From: Cellvibrionaceae bacterium
GTDB lineage: Bacteria; Pseudomonadota; Gammaproteobacteria; Pseudomonadales; Cellvibrionaceae
Reading direction: 5' to 3'
NCBI GenBank assembly: GCA_027012915.1
Contig: JALUYN010000041.1
Span: 1-22,908 of the forward strand
Length of the DNA: 22,908 nt
The first letter of the stretch is position 1. The number at the start of each line of letters is the position of its first letter. The notes beneath the pieces were generated by a model that saw nothing but the letters and a program-made list of their open reading frames with translations, ran no database searches and had not been told where the DNA came from. This document shows positions 1-7,029 of the stretch, one piece after another. The position numbers and the translations under genes were made by a program.

Positions 1-303
1 CATCAAGATGCTAAGGCTTCCATGACTCTGGTATGGCTGCCGCAGCAACGACTCATTAAGCAGCTGACCGTATCCGCACAAGGAATCACTCGAACGCTGG
101 ATCTGGTCCACCACACCTCTTCAAACCGGATTGAAGAGCGCCTTGCAACACTGGACGGCTACCAGACCACCGACTACGCCGACATCGGTGACAACGAAAA
201 TGACAGTTTTTTATCTAAAATGATACGCCTAGGATTTGTCAGCCATGGTGCCACCGGCTTTTACGATGCTGATGGGCACGCAATAGGCGAGCACAATCAC
301 TAG
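1..303 (+). CDS. C-terminal part of an unrecognised protein
   Basis: The frame is open from the first base of the window and stops with TAG at 301-303, giving 100 residues of which the first is not a start. An internal ATG at 22 exists, but the frame continues upstream of it, so I treat this as the 3' end of a longer gene. The visible part is soluble-looking, with no membrane segment. It has an acidic stretch (TTDYADIGDNEND) near its middle and a histidine-containing tail (DGHAIGEHNH) that could bind metal, which is inference. I cannot assign a family. It lies 40 bases upstream of gspC in the same direction and could be co-transcribed with the secretion operon. Confidence 0.6.
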   Translation, partial: HQDAKASMTLVWLPQQRLIKQLTVSAQGITRTLDLVHHTSSNRIEERLATLDGYQTTDYADIGDNENDSFLSKMIRLGFVSHGATGFYDADGHAIGEHNH

Positions 304-319
304 GAATCGTAATTTAAAC

Positions 320-325
320 AAGGAG
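320..325 (+). promoter_or_regulatory. Shine-Dalgarno-like AAGGAG displaced from the gspC start
   Basis: AAGGAG at 320-325 is the only good ribosome-binding sequence before gspC, but it lies 18 bases from the ATG at 344, much farther than the usual 5-10. The gspC frame has a TAA at 338-340, so no earlier in-frame start can use it. Translation may rely on the weak GTAAG nearer the ATG, or on structure that shortens the spacing. Confidence 0.35.
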
Positions 326-343
326 TTGTACCCACAGTAAGCC

Positions 344-886
344 ATGAACAAATTGCATTTCGGCATAATTGCTTCGACGCTGCTGGCGACCCTGGGTGCA
401 ACCGCGAATATCGCCCGGAACGATTACCAACAGCTACAACAGCCCCCACAGTCATCACGTGAGATATCTTCCAGTGCGCTTTTCGAAGACAAAGGTGACG
501 ATTGGAGCGCTCTTCACGACGCCAACCACCTGTTCGGCAATCCCACTGAACGTCCTATTAGTCAAGCTCGCCAACCCAAAACACTGCCAAAAACCCAATT
601 AAAACTGGTGCTTTCCGGCACATTTACACACCACGACAGCAACAAAGCCAGCGCCTTGATTGGCAGCAATTCACGCCAGTCAAAACGCTATCGCATAGGC
701 GATACCCTGCCCGGTGGCGCCGAACTGGTAGCAGTACATAAAGGCTCAGTCACCCTGCGCCGTGAAGGTCAGGACGAACTGCTGCAATTTGCCCGCCGCA
801 AAACTTCGAGCAACCGACCATATTCGCAAACCCTAAGTTACAACCGCCAGGACGGTGATGACGGCTGGGTGCCTGACGACCTCTAA
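344..886 (+). CDS. gspC: Type II secretion system protein GspC, short form without PDZ domain
   Basis: GspC is the inner-membrane component that reaches across the periplasm to contact the N0 domain of the secretin GspD. The protein has 180 residues. An N-terminal hydrophobic segment (about 4-22) is the membrane anchor. The homology region spans about 62-150, opening with HLFGN and carrying the beta-rich KLVLSGTF...ASALIG...YRIGDTLPGG...LVAVHKGSVTLRREG pattern typical of GspC. Family members are commonly about 270-300 residues, with a C-terminal PDZ or coiled-coil domain. Here the chain ends about 30 residues after the homology region in a polar, acidic tail, so that domain is absent. It is the first gene of the gsp operon, 36 bases before gspD. 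The family assignment also rests on its position. Confidence 0.87.
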   Translation: MNKLHFGIIASTLLATLGATANIARNDYQQLQQPPQSSREISSSALFEDKGDDWSALHDANHLFGNPTERPISQARQPKTLPKTQLKLVLSGTFTHHDSNKASALIGSNSRQSKRYRIGDTLPGGAELVAVHKGSVTLRREGQDELLQFARRKTSSNRPYSQTLSYNRQDGDDGWVPDDL

Positions 887-922
887 TTCAGCCAGACAAT
901 TCCCCGCTTTTAGGAACTACCC

Positions 923-2854
923 ATGCCCAGCATTTCCAGCCTCAAACGCCTCATCGCCGCTCTGCTCATAGCCGGCAGTAGCTGTGTTGCAGCAACCGCA
1001 GAAAATTCACAGATCAGTCTGTCGCTGGATAATGCCGACATTATTGAACTGGTACGCTGGGCCTCAGACGTCACCGACAAGAACATTATTCTGCACCCCA
1101 ACGTCAAAGGCAGAGTAACCGTGCTCGCCGGGGAGGAAATGAACCAGAGCGACGCCTATGAGGTATTTCTGTCCGTGCTGCAGGTTCATGGCCTCACAGT
1201 TGTTGAGGACAGGGACACACTCAAGGTTATTCCCGACGCCACCGCCAAACAAAATGTACTGCCGGTCACAGGCAGCGCCGGCAACTTTCACCGTGAAGAC
1301 ATGGTGGTGCAGGTGGTCAAGGTCAACAATATTTCCGCCGCACAAGTGTTAAACCTGCTGCGCCCACTGGTGCCGCAAGCCGGCTATATTGCCGCCTACC
1401 CACAGACCAACATGCTGATTGTCGCCGACCGCGCCAACAAGATTGAGCAGATTAATCAGATCATCAAACGCATCGACCGCTCTGACGTGGTTAACATCGA
1501 AGTCATAGCGCTCGAATTTGCCAACGCCAAAGACGTCTTTGAGCTGATCAACAAACTTATGCCTGGCGGCAAGGAAGGCGCACCCGGGGGATTCACCCTC
1601 GCGGTTGACGAGCGCTCCAACAGCCTACTGGTCACCGGCGACCCGGTAACGCGACAACAGATTCAATCTCTGGTGCAGCGCCTCGATCAACCCCTCGAAG
1701 GTCAAGGCAACACCCAGGTCATTCGCGTGCAGTACGCCAACGCAGAGGAACTGGTGCCACTGCTGCAAAGTCTCAGCGGTAGCGTTTCCAAAAAAGCCAA
1801 GGACCAGGCGGTCGCCAATGTCGATATCAGCATTGAGCCCCACAAGCAGCTCAACGCCCTGGTCATCACGGCGCCGCCTTCACTGCTGAGTACGATGAAG
1901 GGCGTTATCCGCGAGCTGGATGTACCTCGAGCTCAGGTGCTGGTAGAAGCTCTGATTGTAGAAGTTAATGAAGACCTGGCTCACAACCTTGGCATCCAGT
2001 GGCAAACCAACAACCCGGACAGTTCTGGCTCCGATGGCTTTGCCGGTTTCAACAACTTTCCAAGCGGCCTGACGCCACTGTCTTTGGGAGACGACGGCAA
2101 CCCGGTACTGGGCAGCGGCCTGTCACTGGGCTATCTCCGCTCCGGTGACCTGCGCGTCATTATCAATGCCCTGTCCGGCGAAACCGACGCCAACATTCTC
2201 TCCACGCCAACCATTCTGGCGCTGGATAACGAAGAAGCCTCCATTTTGGTGGGCTCCAACGTTCCCTTTATTACTGGCACGCAACAACGCGCCGGCGACA
2301 TCAATGCATTCAACACCATTGAGCGCCAGGATATCGGCCTGTCACTCAAGGTAAAACCGCGCATTAACAACAACGACTCGGTGACCCTCGAAATTGATCA
2401 ATCGGTGGAAAACATCACCCGCTCCACAGTGGAGACCGCCGACATTGTCACCAACAAACGGGAAATCAAAACCCGCGTACTCATAGAGAACGATCAAATC
2501 TTGGTACTCGGCGGCCTGATTCGCGACGAGTACACGGAGACCGAAAACAAGGTGCCTCTGCTCGGCGACATCCCAGGCCTGGGCAAGCTGTTTAAAAGCA
2601 ACAGTACCACGCTCACCAAAGCCAACTTGATGGTGTTTATTCACCCCAAAATTCTGCACAACCCCGAGAGTCTGGCTCACTATTCCCGCGGTCGTTACAA
2701 CGATATGCGCGATCGGCAGATGGCGTTTGGCCAGGATCGCGATAACTTCTTCGTCTTGAAAGACAAGCCCTTGCTACCACAGCTGCCTGCAGAAAAAGCC
2801 ACATCGAAGAACACACTGCCCGATTTCCTTAGTGATGAGGCAGATCATGATTGA
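923..2854 (+). CDS. gspD: Type II secretion system secretin GspD
   Basis: This is the outer-membrane secretin that forms the exit channel of the type II system (643 residues). A signal peptide occupies about residues 1-26, with likely cleavage after ATA. The N0 domain follows (about 30-105), then the N1, N2 and N3 ring-building repeats (about 127-190, 192-260 and 264-345) and the C-terminal secretin domain (about 350-590). The last contains the gate region around GSNVPFITG and the signature VPLLGDIPGLGKLF starting at residue 544, followed by NLMVFIHPKIL. There is no lipobox. The C-terminal tail after residue 590 is the usual place where a pilotin binds, but no pilotin gene is in the window. 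A good AGGA site precedes the ATG. The stop lies inside the gspE start region. Confidence 0.97.
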   Translation: MPSISSLKRLIAALLIAGSSCVAATAENSQISLSLDNADIIELVRWASDVTDKNIILHPNVKGRVTVLAGEEMNQSDAYEVFLSVLQVHGLTVVEDRDTLKVIPDATAKQNVLPVTGSAGNFHREDMVVQVVKVNNISAAQVLNLLRPLVPQAGYIAAYPQTNMLIVADRANKIEQINQIIKRIDRSDVVNIEVIALEFANAKDVFELINKLMPGGKEGAPGGFTLAVDERSNSLLVTGDPVTRQQIQSLVQRLDQPLEGQGNTQVIRVQYANAEELVPLLQSLSGSVSKKAKDQAVANVDISIEPHKQLNALVITAPPSLLSTMKGVIRELDVPRAQVLVEALIVEVNEDLAHNLGIQWQTNNPDSSGSDGFAGFNNFPSGLTPLSLGDDGNPVLGSGLSLGYLRSGDLRVIINALSGETDANILSTPTILALDNEEASILVGSNVPFITGTQQRAGDINAFNTIERQDIGLSLKVKPRINNNDSVTLEIDQSVENITRSTVETADIVTNKREIKTRVLIENDQILVLGGLIRDEYTETENKVPLLGDIPGLGKLFKSNSTTLTKANLMVFIHPKILHNPESLAHYSRGRYNDMRDRQMAFGQDRDNFFVLKDKPLLPQLPAEKATSKNTLPDFLSDEADHD

Positions 2855-4361
2855 GGCTTCTCCCGGAAAAGCTGAACTGCCCTACAGCTTTGCCAAGCGC
2901 CACAGAGTATTGCTGCAATGGAACGACGCCACCGAGCAATCGCAGATCGTCTACGAGCCAGGCTGTGACTGGCACGCCGTAATCGAAGCCCAGCGTTTTG
3001 CCGGCCGCCTGTCGTCGCTAAAGCCTCTCGACAGCGATAGTTTCGAAGCGCAATTGAACCGCTGCTATCAAAGCGCGGGCGATAACTCTCAGGAACTGGC
3101 CAATGACCTGGGCGAGATCGTCGATTTGGACTCTATGGCCGAAGCCGTCAATGTCACCGAAGACCTGATGGAGCAGGAAGACGAAGCCCCCATCATCAAA
3201 CTGTTGAACAGCATTTTCTCCCAAGCCATTCAGCAACAGGCCTCGGATATCCACGTAGAAACTTTTGAAAACCAGATGGCGGTGCGCTTTCGCATCGACG
3301 GCGTACTGCAACCCATTCTCGAACTGAAGCGTGCCCTGGCACCGCTGTTGGTATCGCGTATCAAGGTGATGGCGAAACTGGATATCGCCGAGAAGCGCGT
3401 CCCACAGGACGGTCGCATTGCACTGCGCATCGCCGGACGCGATATTGATGTGCGCGTTTCCACGATGCCCGCCAGCGATGGCGAGCGCATTGTCATGCGA
3501 CTGCTGGACCAGCAAGTGGGACGCCTGGATTTTGCCGCTCTGGGCATGAGTGAGAGCAACCGTGGGAAACTCGATACCCTGCTGCATCGCCCCCACGGTA
3601 TTTTTCTGGTCACCGGCCCCACCGGTTCCGGTAAGACCACCACCCTCTACGCCGGACTGTCACAGATTCACACCGGCCAAAAGAACATCCTTACCATCGA
3701 GGATCCGATTGAATACAACCTGCCCGGCATAGGCCAGACTCAGGTTAACAGCAAGACCGACATGACCTTTGCCCGGGGACTGCGCGCCATGCTGCGCCAG
3801 GATCCGGATGTCGTCATGGTGGGAGAAATCCGCGATGTGGAAACCGCACAGATCGCTATTCAGGCCAGTCTGACCGGCCATCTGGTATTGAGCACCCTGC
3901 ACACCAACACCGCCATTGGCGCTATCACACGCCTGGTGGACATGGGCGTCGAACCGTTTCTGCTGTCATCCAGCCTGATGGGGGTTCTGGCCCAGCGTCT
4001 GGTGCGACGTCTGTGCGAACACTGCCGTGAACCTCACGCTGCCGATGCCAGCGAATGCGAAAAACTGGGACTGCCGGATAACGAGGCCCCCATCATCTAT
4101 CGCGCCAAAGGTTGCCCCCACTGCAATCACTTGGGCTACAAAGGCCGCACCGGCATCTACGAACTGGTGGTTATTGATGACACCTTGCGCGAACAGATTC
4201 ACAACCGAGCCTGCGAAGCGGAACTGGTGCAGCACGCGTTCGGCGGAAACGGGGCTGACGCAAACAAAGACAGCCAGCAAATTTATGCAGACGGCTGCCA
4301 ACAAGTTCTCAACGGCATCACCACTCTGGAAGAGGTGTTGCGCGTTACTCAGGAGGCCTGA
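2847..4361 (+). CDS. gspE: Type II secretion system ATPase GspE
   Basis: This cytoplasmic AAA-like secretion ATPase powers pseudopilus assembly. I start it at ATG 2847, because GAGG at 2837-2840 is well spaced for it; GTG 2832 and ATG 2835 are possible earlier starts. That gives 504 residues and an 8-base overlap with gspD. Walker A is GPTGSGKTT at 257-265. The Asp box and Walker B region is DPDVVMVGEIRD at 319-330, and the His box TGHLVLSTLHTNT follows. The zinc-binding tetracysteine of GspE proteins is present as C390xxC393 and C423xxC426. The N-terminal domain, which binds the GspL cytoplasmic domain, occupies roughly the first 110 residues. Length and motifs are normal for the family. Confidence 0.97.
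   Translation: MIEASPGKAELPYSFAKRHRVLLQWNDATEQSQIVYEPGCDWHAVIEAQRFAGRLSSLKPLDSDSFEAQLNRCYQSAGDNSQELANDLGEIVDLDSMAEAVNVTEDLMEQEDEAPIIKLLNSIFSQAIQQQASDIHVETFENQMAVRFRIDGVLQPILELKRALAPLLVSRIKVMAKLDIAEKRVPQDGRIALRIAGRDIDVRVSTMPASDGERIVMRLLDQQVGRLDFAALGMSESNRGKLDTLLHRPHGIFLVTGPTGSGKTTTLYAGLSQIHTGQKNILTIEDPIEYNLPGIGQTQVNSKTDMTFARGLRAMLRQDPDVVMVGEIRDVETAQIAIQASLTGHLVLSTLHTNTAIGAITRLVDMGVEPFLLSSSLMGVLAQRLVRRLCEHCREPHAADASECEKLGLPDNEAPIIYRAKGCPHCNHLGYKGRTGIYELVVIDDTLREQIHNRACEAELVQHAFGGNGADANKDSQQIYADGCQQVLNGITTLEEVLRVTQEA
4351..4356 (+). promoter_or_regulatory. Ribosome binding site of gspF inside gspE
   Basis: A full AGGAGG lies in the last codons of gspE, 7 bases before the gspF ATG at 4364. It is the strongest ribosome-binding sequence in the operon, and it means gspF initiates on its own rather than only by coupling to gspE. 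Confidence 0.75.
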
Positions 4362-4363
4362 CC

Positions 4364-5587
4364 ATGCCGGCCTTCGACTATATTGCCCTCGACCCCGGTG
4401 GCCGCAAGCGCAAAGGGGTTGTCGAGGGCGACAGCCCGCGCCAGGTGCGTCAGCAGTTGCGCGACAAACAGTTTACCCCGCTGGAAGTACGCGAAGCTCG
4501 CACGCAATCCTCGAGCCACAGTGGCATCAGTGCATGGCAGGGTTTTGGCTCTCAGTTGTCGGGTAACGAACTGGCATTGGTCACACGCCAAATTGCCACA
4601 CTGCTGCAGGCGGGACTGTCCGTGGAAGAAAGCCTGTCTGTAGTAGGCCGCCAGTCAGAACGCCGCAGCACCTCTCGCGTGCTACTGGCAGTGCGAGCCA
4701 AAGTTCGGGAAGGTTTTAGCCTTGCCGACAGTCTGAAGCAACATCCCCGCACCTTTAACAGTCTTTACTGCGCCACTGCGGCCGCCGGAGAACAATCAGG
4801 TCATCTGGATACCGTGATGTTGCGACTGGCGGACTACACCGAAAGCCAACAGCAGTTTCGCCAGAAAGTACAAATGGCCATGGTGTATCCGGTTCTATTG
4901 TTACTGCTATCACTGGCCATTGTGTCTGGCCTGATGATCTACGTGGTGCCGGACATGGTGCAAGTTATTACCGATGCCGGACAGCAGCTGCCTCTGCTCA
5001 CCGAAATTTTGATCGCCGTCAGTGGCTTCATGCAACGCTGGCTAGTGCTGATTCTCGGACTCGCAGTTGTCGCAACTCTGGTCCTGCATCGGCTACTGCA
5101 ACAACCGCAGATAAAACTGCGCTGGCACCGCCTGCAACTGTGTCTGCCACTGCTGGGCAAGGTACTGCGCAACACCCAGGCCGCTCGCTATATCTCAACA
5201 CTGGCCATCTTAACCAACAGCGGCATTCCTCTGGTGGAAGCCATGCGCATTGCCGCTCCGGTTACCAACAACATCCACTTTCAGCAGCAATTGGCGGAAG
5301 CCGGTCAACGGGTCCGCGAAGGCGTCAGCTTGAATCAGGCACTGGAACACAGCGCACTGTTTCCGCCGATGATGATCCAGCTGATCATCAGTGGTGAATC
5401 CAGTGGCGAACTCCCTGCCATGTTGCAGAAAGCCGCACACATTCAGGAGAACGAACTGCAGCGCATGGTGACCTTAATGGTGACCATTCTCGAGCCCGCG
5501 ACTCTGGTGCTGATGGGCGGTTTTGTGTTGTTGATCGTATTGGCGGTCATGCTGCCCATTCTCAATATGAACCAAATGGTGAGTTAA
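4364..5587 (+). CDS. gspF: Type II secretion system inner-membrane platform protein GspF
   Basis: GspF is the polytopic platform protein that links the GspE motor to the growing pseudopilus. The 407-residue length is typical. The chain has two T2SSF cytoplasmic helical domains. The first is about residues 70-170 (ALVTRQIATLLQAGLSVEESL..., then AAAGEQSGHLDTVMLRLADY). The second is about 275-375 (YISTLAILTNSGIPLVEAM..., then IISGESSGELPAMLQKAA), with the usual internal similarity between them. Three hydrophobic segments fit the known topology: about 175-196 (YPVLLLLLSLAIVSGLMIYVV), about 225-245, and about 380-402 near the C terminus. It starts 2 bases after the gspE stop and ends 2 bases before gspG. 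Confidence 0.97.
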   Translation: MPAFDYIALDPGGRKRKGVVEGDSPRQVRQQLRDKQFTPLEVREARTQSSSHSGISAWQGFGSQLSGNELALVTRQIATLLQAGLSVEESLSVVGRQSERRSTSRVLLAVRAKVREGFSLADSLKQHPRTFNSLYCATAAAGEQSGHLDTVMLRLADYTESQQQFRQKVQMAMVYPVLLLLLSLAIVSGLMIYVVPDMVQVITDAGQQLPLLTEILIAVSGFMQRWLVLILGLAVVATLVLHRLLQQPQIKLRWHRLQLCLPLLGKVLRNTQAARYISTLAILTNSGIPLVEAMRIAAPVTNNIHFQQQLAEAGQRVREGVSLNQALEHSALFPPMMIQLIISGESSGELPAMLQKAAHIQENELQRMVTLMVTILEPATLVLMGGFVLLIVLAVMLPILNMNQMVS

Positions 5588-5589
5588 TT

Positions 5590-6012
5590 ATGAAAACACA
5601 GACCGGTTTCACGCTAATTGAAATTATGGTGGTCGTAGTAATCATCGGCATTCTCGGCGCCTTGGTGGTCCCCAATTTCCTGGGACAGGCCGACGAAACC
5701 CGCATAACCGCGGCACGCAGCGATATCAGCAGTATTGGCAACGCGCTGGATCTGTATCGTCTGCACAACCACAACTACCCATCCACAGACCAGGGCCTGG
5801 AAGCACTGGTGAATAAACCCAGCGGATACCCGGAAGCAAAGAACTGGCAGACCGACGGCTATCTGAAAAAAGTCCCTAATGACCCCTGGGGCAACCCCTA
5901 CCAATACATCAGTCCCGGAGCCAATGGCGCCTACGATTTACTCTCCCTCGGTGCTGATAACCGCGAGGGTGGCGAGGGCGCCAACGCCGACATCAAGAGC
6001 TGGGAAATCTAG
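5590..6012 (+). CDS. gspG: Major pseudopilin GspG
   Basis: GspG is the main subunit of the type II pseudopilus. The 140-residue protein begins MKTQTGFTLIEIMVVVVIIG. Prepilin peptidase would cut after Gly6 and methylate Phe7, and Glu11 is the conserved Glu at position 5 of the mature protein. After the hydrophobic helix it carries the GspG-specific pattern NYPSTDQGLEALV, then DPWGNPYQY and SLGADNREGGEGANADI, the last matching the calcium-binding C-terminal loop of GspG. Its stop TAG shares its last base with the GTG start of gspH. Confidence 0.97.
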   Translation: MKTQTGFTLIEIMVVVVIIGILGALVVPNFLGQADETRITAARSDISSIGNALDLYRLHNHNYPSTDQGLEALVNKPSGYPEAKNWQTDGYLKKVPNDPWGNPYQYISPGANGAYDLLSLGADNREGGEGANADIKSWEI

Positions 6013-6512
6013 TGAACCCGAACCGCTCACCCGGCATTCAGCGAGGCTTCACCCTGGTGGAGCTGCTCGTGGTTATGGTGGCCATTGGCGTGCTGGTCAG
6101 CGCCGCCACCCTGGCGGTGGGCCTTTCTGACAATCGTCGTTTCTACAGCGACACCCAACGCCTGCAGATCGTCTTGCAACAAGCTTCTGACGCCGCTCTT
6201 TTGCAACAGCGGGAATTGGGTTGGCAACTCGATCACGGCCAATATCGCATTGTGCAACTTGCCGAAGAAGGGCGCTGGAAAGATTCATCACAACGTCTAT
6301 TTCAGAGCCACGCCCTGCCCGCTGAGCAGTCCCTGCAACTCAAGAGTGACCACTCCGGCGTGGACGCCAATCAGCCGAAGATTGTGTTCTATAGCTCCGG
6401 GGAGTACTCGCCATTTCAACTGAGTTTGCAACAAGGCGATCAGATCCTGACCATCAGCGGCGACGGACTTGGCGATATCCAACTGCACGCTGAACGCGAA
6501 TCCGGGTCCTGA
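6012..6512 (+). CDS. gspH: Minor pseudopilin GspH
   Basis: GspH is a minor pseudopilin thought to join the tip complex to the body of the pseudopilus. It starts at GTG 6012, sharing one base with the gspG stop, and has 166 residues. The prepilin motif is RGFTLVELLVVM, with cleavage after Gly12, Phe13 as the first mature residue and Glu17 as mature Glu5. A hydrophobic helix follows, and the globular part contains the GspH-like LQQASDAALLQQRELGWQL and a C-terminal strand-rich region. No other start is compatible with a normal short leader. Function is assigned from the prepilin motif plus the conserved G-H-I-J-K order. Confidence 0.9.
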   Translation: MNPNRSPGIQRGFTLVELLVVMVAIGVLVSAATLAVGLSDNRRFYSDTQRLQIVLQQASDAALLQQRELGWQLDHGQYRIVQLAEEGRWKDSSQRLFQSHALPAEQSLQLKSDHSGVDANQPKIVFYSSGEYSPFQLSLQQGDQILTISGDGLGDIQLHAERESGS

Positions 6513-6517
6513 CTACG

Positions 6518-6889
6518 ATGAACAGGCAGCGAGGATTTACTCTGGTTGAGTTGATGGTGGCACTGGCAGTCTTTGCCATCACCGCCACCGTTATACTGAA
6601 ACAAAGCTCGCAATCAGTGCGCCTGCAAAAGACTCTGGAAGACACCAGTTTTGCGACCTGGATCGCCCAGAACCAACTGGCGGAGTTGCGCAACTCCCCC
6701 TTCGGTCCTCGTCCAGGCGAGGAAGAATTGCAACTTACCTTCGTCGATCGCCAGTGGCAGGTACAACTGCTCACCGAGCGCAGCCAACACCGCGGCATCT
6801 ACCGGGTTCAAGTTACCGTCTCCGCAAAAGACGAACAGCGCCCCGTGCAGATATCCCTGACCGGCTATATCGCAGAGGCCTCACCGTGA
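6518..6889 (+). CDS. gspI: Minor pseudopilin GspI
   Basis: GspI is a minor pseudopilin that nucleates the tip complex with GspJ and GspK. The 123-residue protein begins MNRQRGFTLVELMVALAVF, with cleavage after Gly6 and Glu11 as mature Glu5. The downstream WIAQNQLAELR is the classic GspI signature. Five bases separate it from gspH, and only a weak purine stretch precedes the ATG, so coupling to gspH translation is likely. Its stop codon TGA (6887-6889) is embedded in the first GTG of gspJ as GTGA. Confidence 0.95.
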   Translation: MNRQRGFTLVELMVALAVFAITATVILKQSSQSVRLQKTLEDTSFATWIAQNQLAELRNSPFGPRPGEEELQLTFVDRQWQVQLLTERSQHRGIYRVQVTVSAKDEQRPVQISLTGYIAEASP

Positions 6890-7029
6890 ATTCACAAAAA
6901 GCCTTCACCGTGAACTCACTAAAAGCCTTCACCGTGAACTCACTAAAAGCCTTCACCGTGAACTCACAAAAAGCCCTCTCCGTGATTTCGAGAAAAGAAC
7001 TCACCGCGAGCTCAGAAAGAGGCTTCACC
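6886..7029 (+). repeat. Six tandem 24-base copies of the gspJ prepilin leader
   Basis: Six exact-length, in-frame 24-base units start at 6886, 6910, 6934, 6958, 6982 and 7006. Their translations are VNSQKAFT, VNSLKAFT, VNSLKAFT, VNSQKALS, VISRKELT and ASSERGFT. Units 2 and 3 are identical and unit 1 differs from them by 2 bases, while units 4-6 are progressively more diverged. Units 1-5 each begin with GTG and the sixth with GCG. The last unit joins directly to LIELMV and completes the canonical prepilin motif RGFTLIEL. Each unit corresponds to a whole short leader, of the type Met-Asn-Ser-Gln-Lys/Arg-Gly plus Phe-Thr. In the first five copies the cleavage-site Gly has become Ala (1-4) or Glu (5). 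The array is therefore an expanded signal peptide. Confidence 0.93.

Noticed and set aside
3018..3596. Minus-strand open frame of 192 codons inside gspE
   Set aside because: It is a shadow of gspE and contains no family signal.
4027..4566. Plus-strand open frame of 179 codons across the gspE-gspF junction
   Set aside because: It is in a different frame from both genes, which cover it completely with conserved domains.
6754..6885. N-terminal extension of gspJ from GTG 6754
   Set aside because: It overlaps gspI in another frame and gives an arginine/proline-rich sequence typical of out-of-frame reading. The GTG at 6886 has a proper ribosome site and a GTGA overlap.
6886..7029. CRISPR array or intergenic satellite
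   Set aside because: The 24-base units are contiguous, with no spacers. They are in frame and translate into a degenerate prepilin leader continuing into gspJ.
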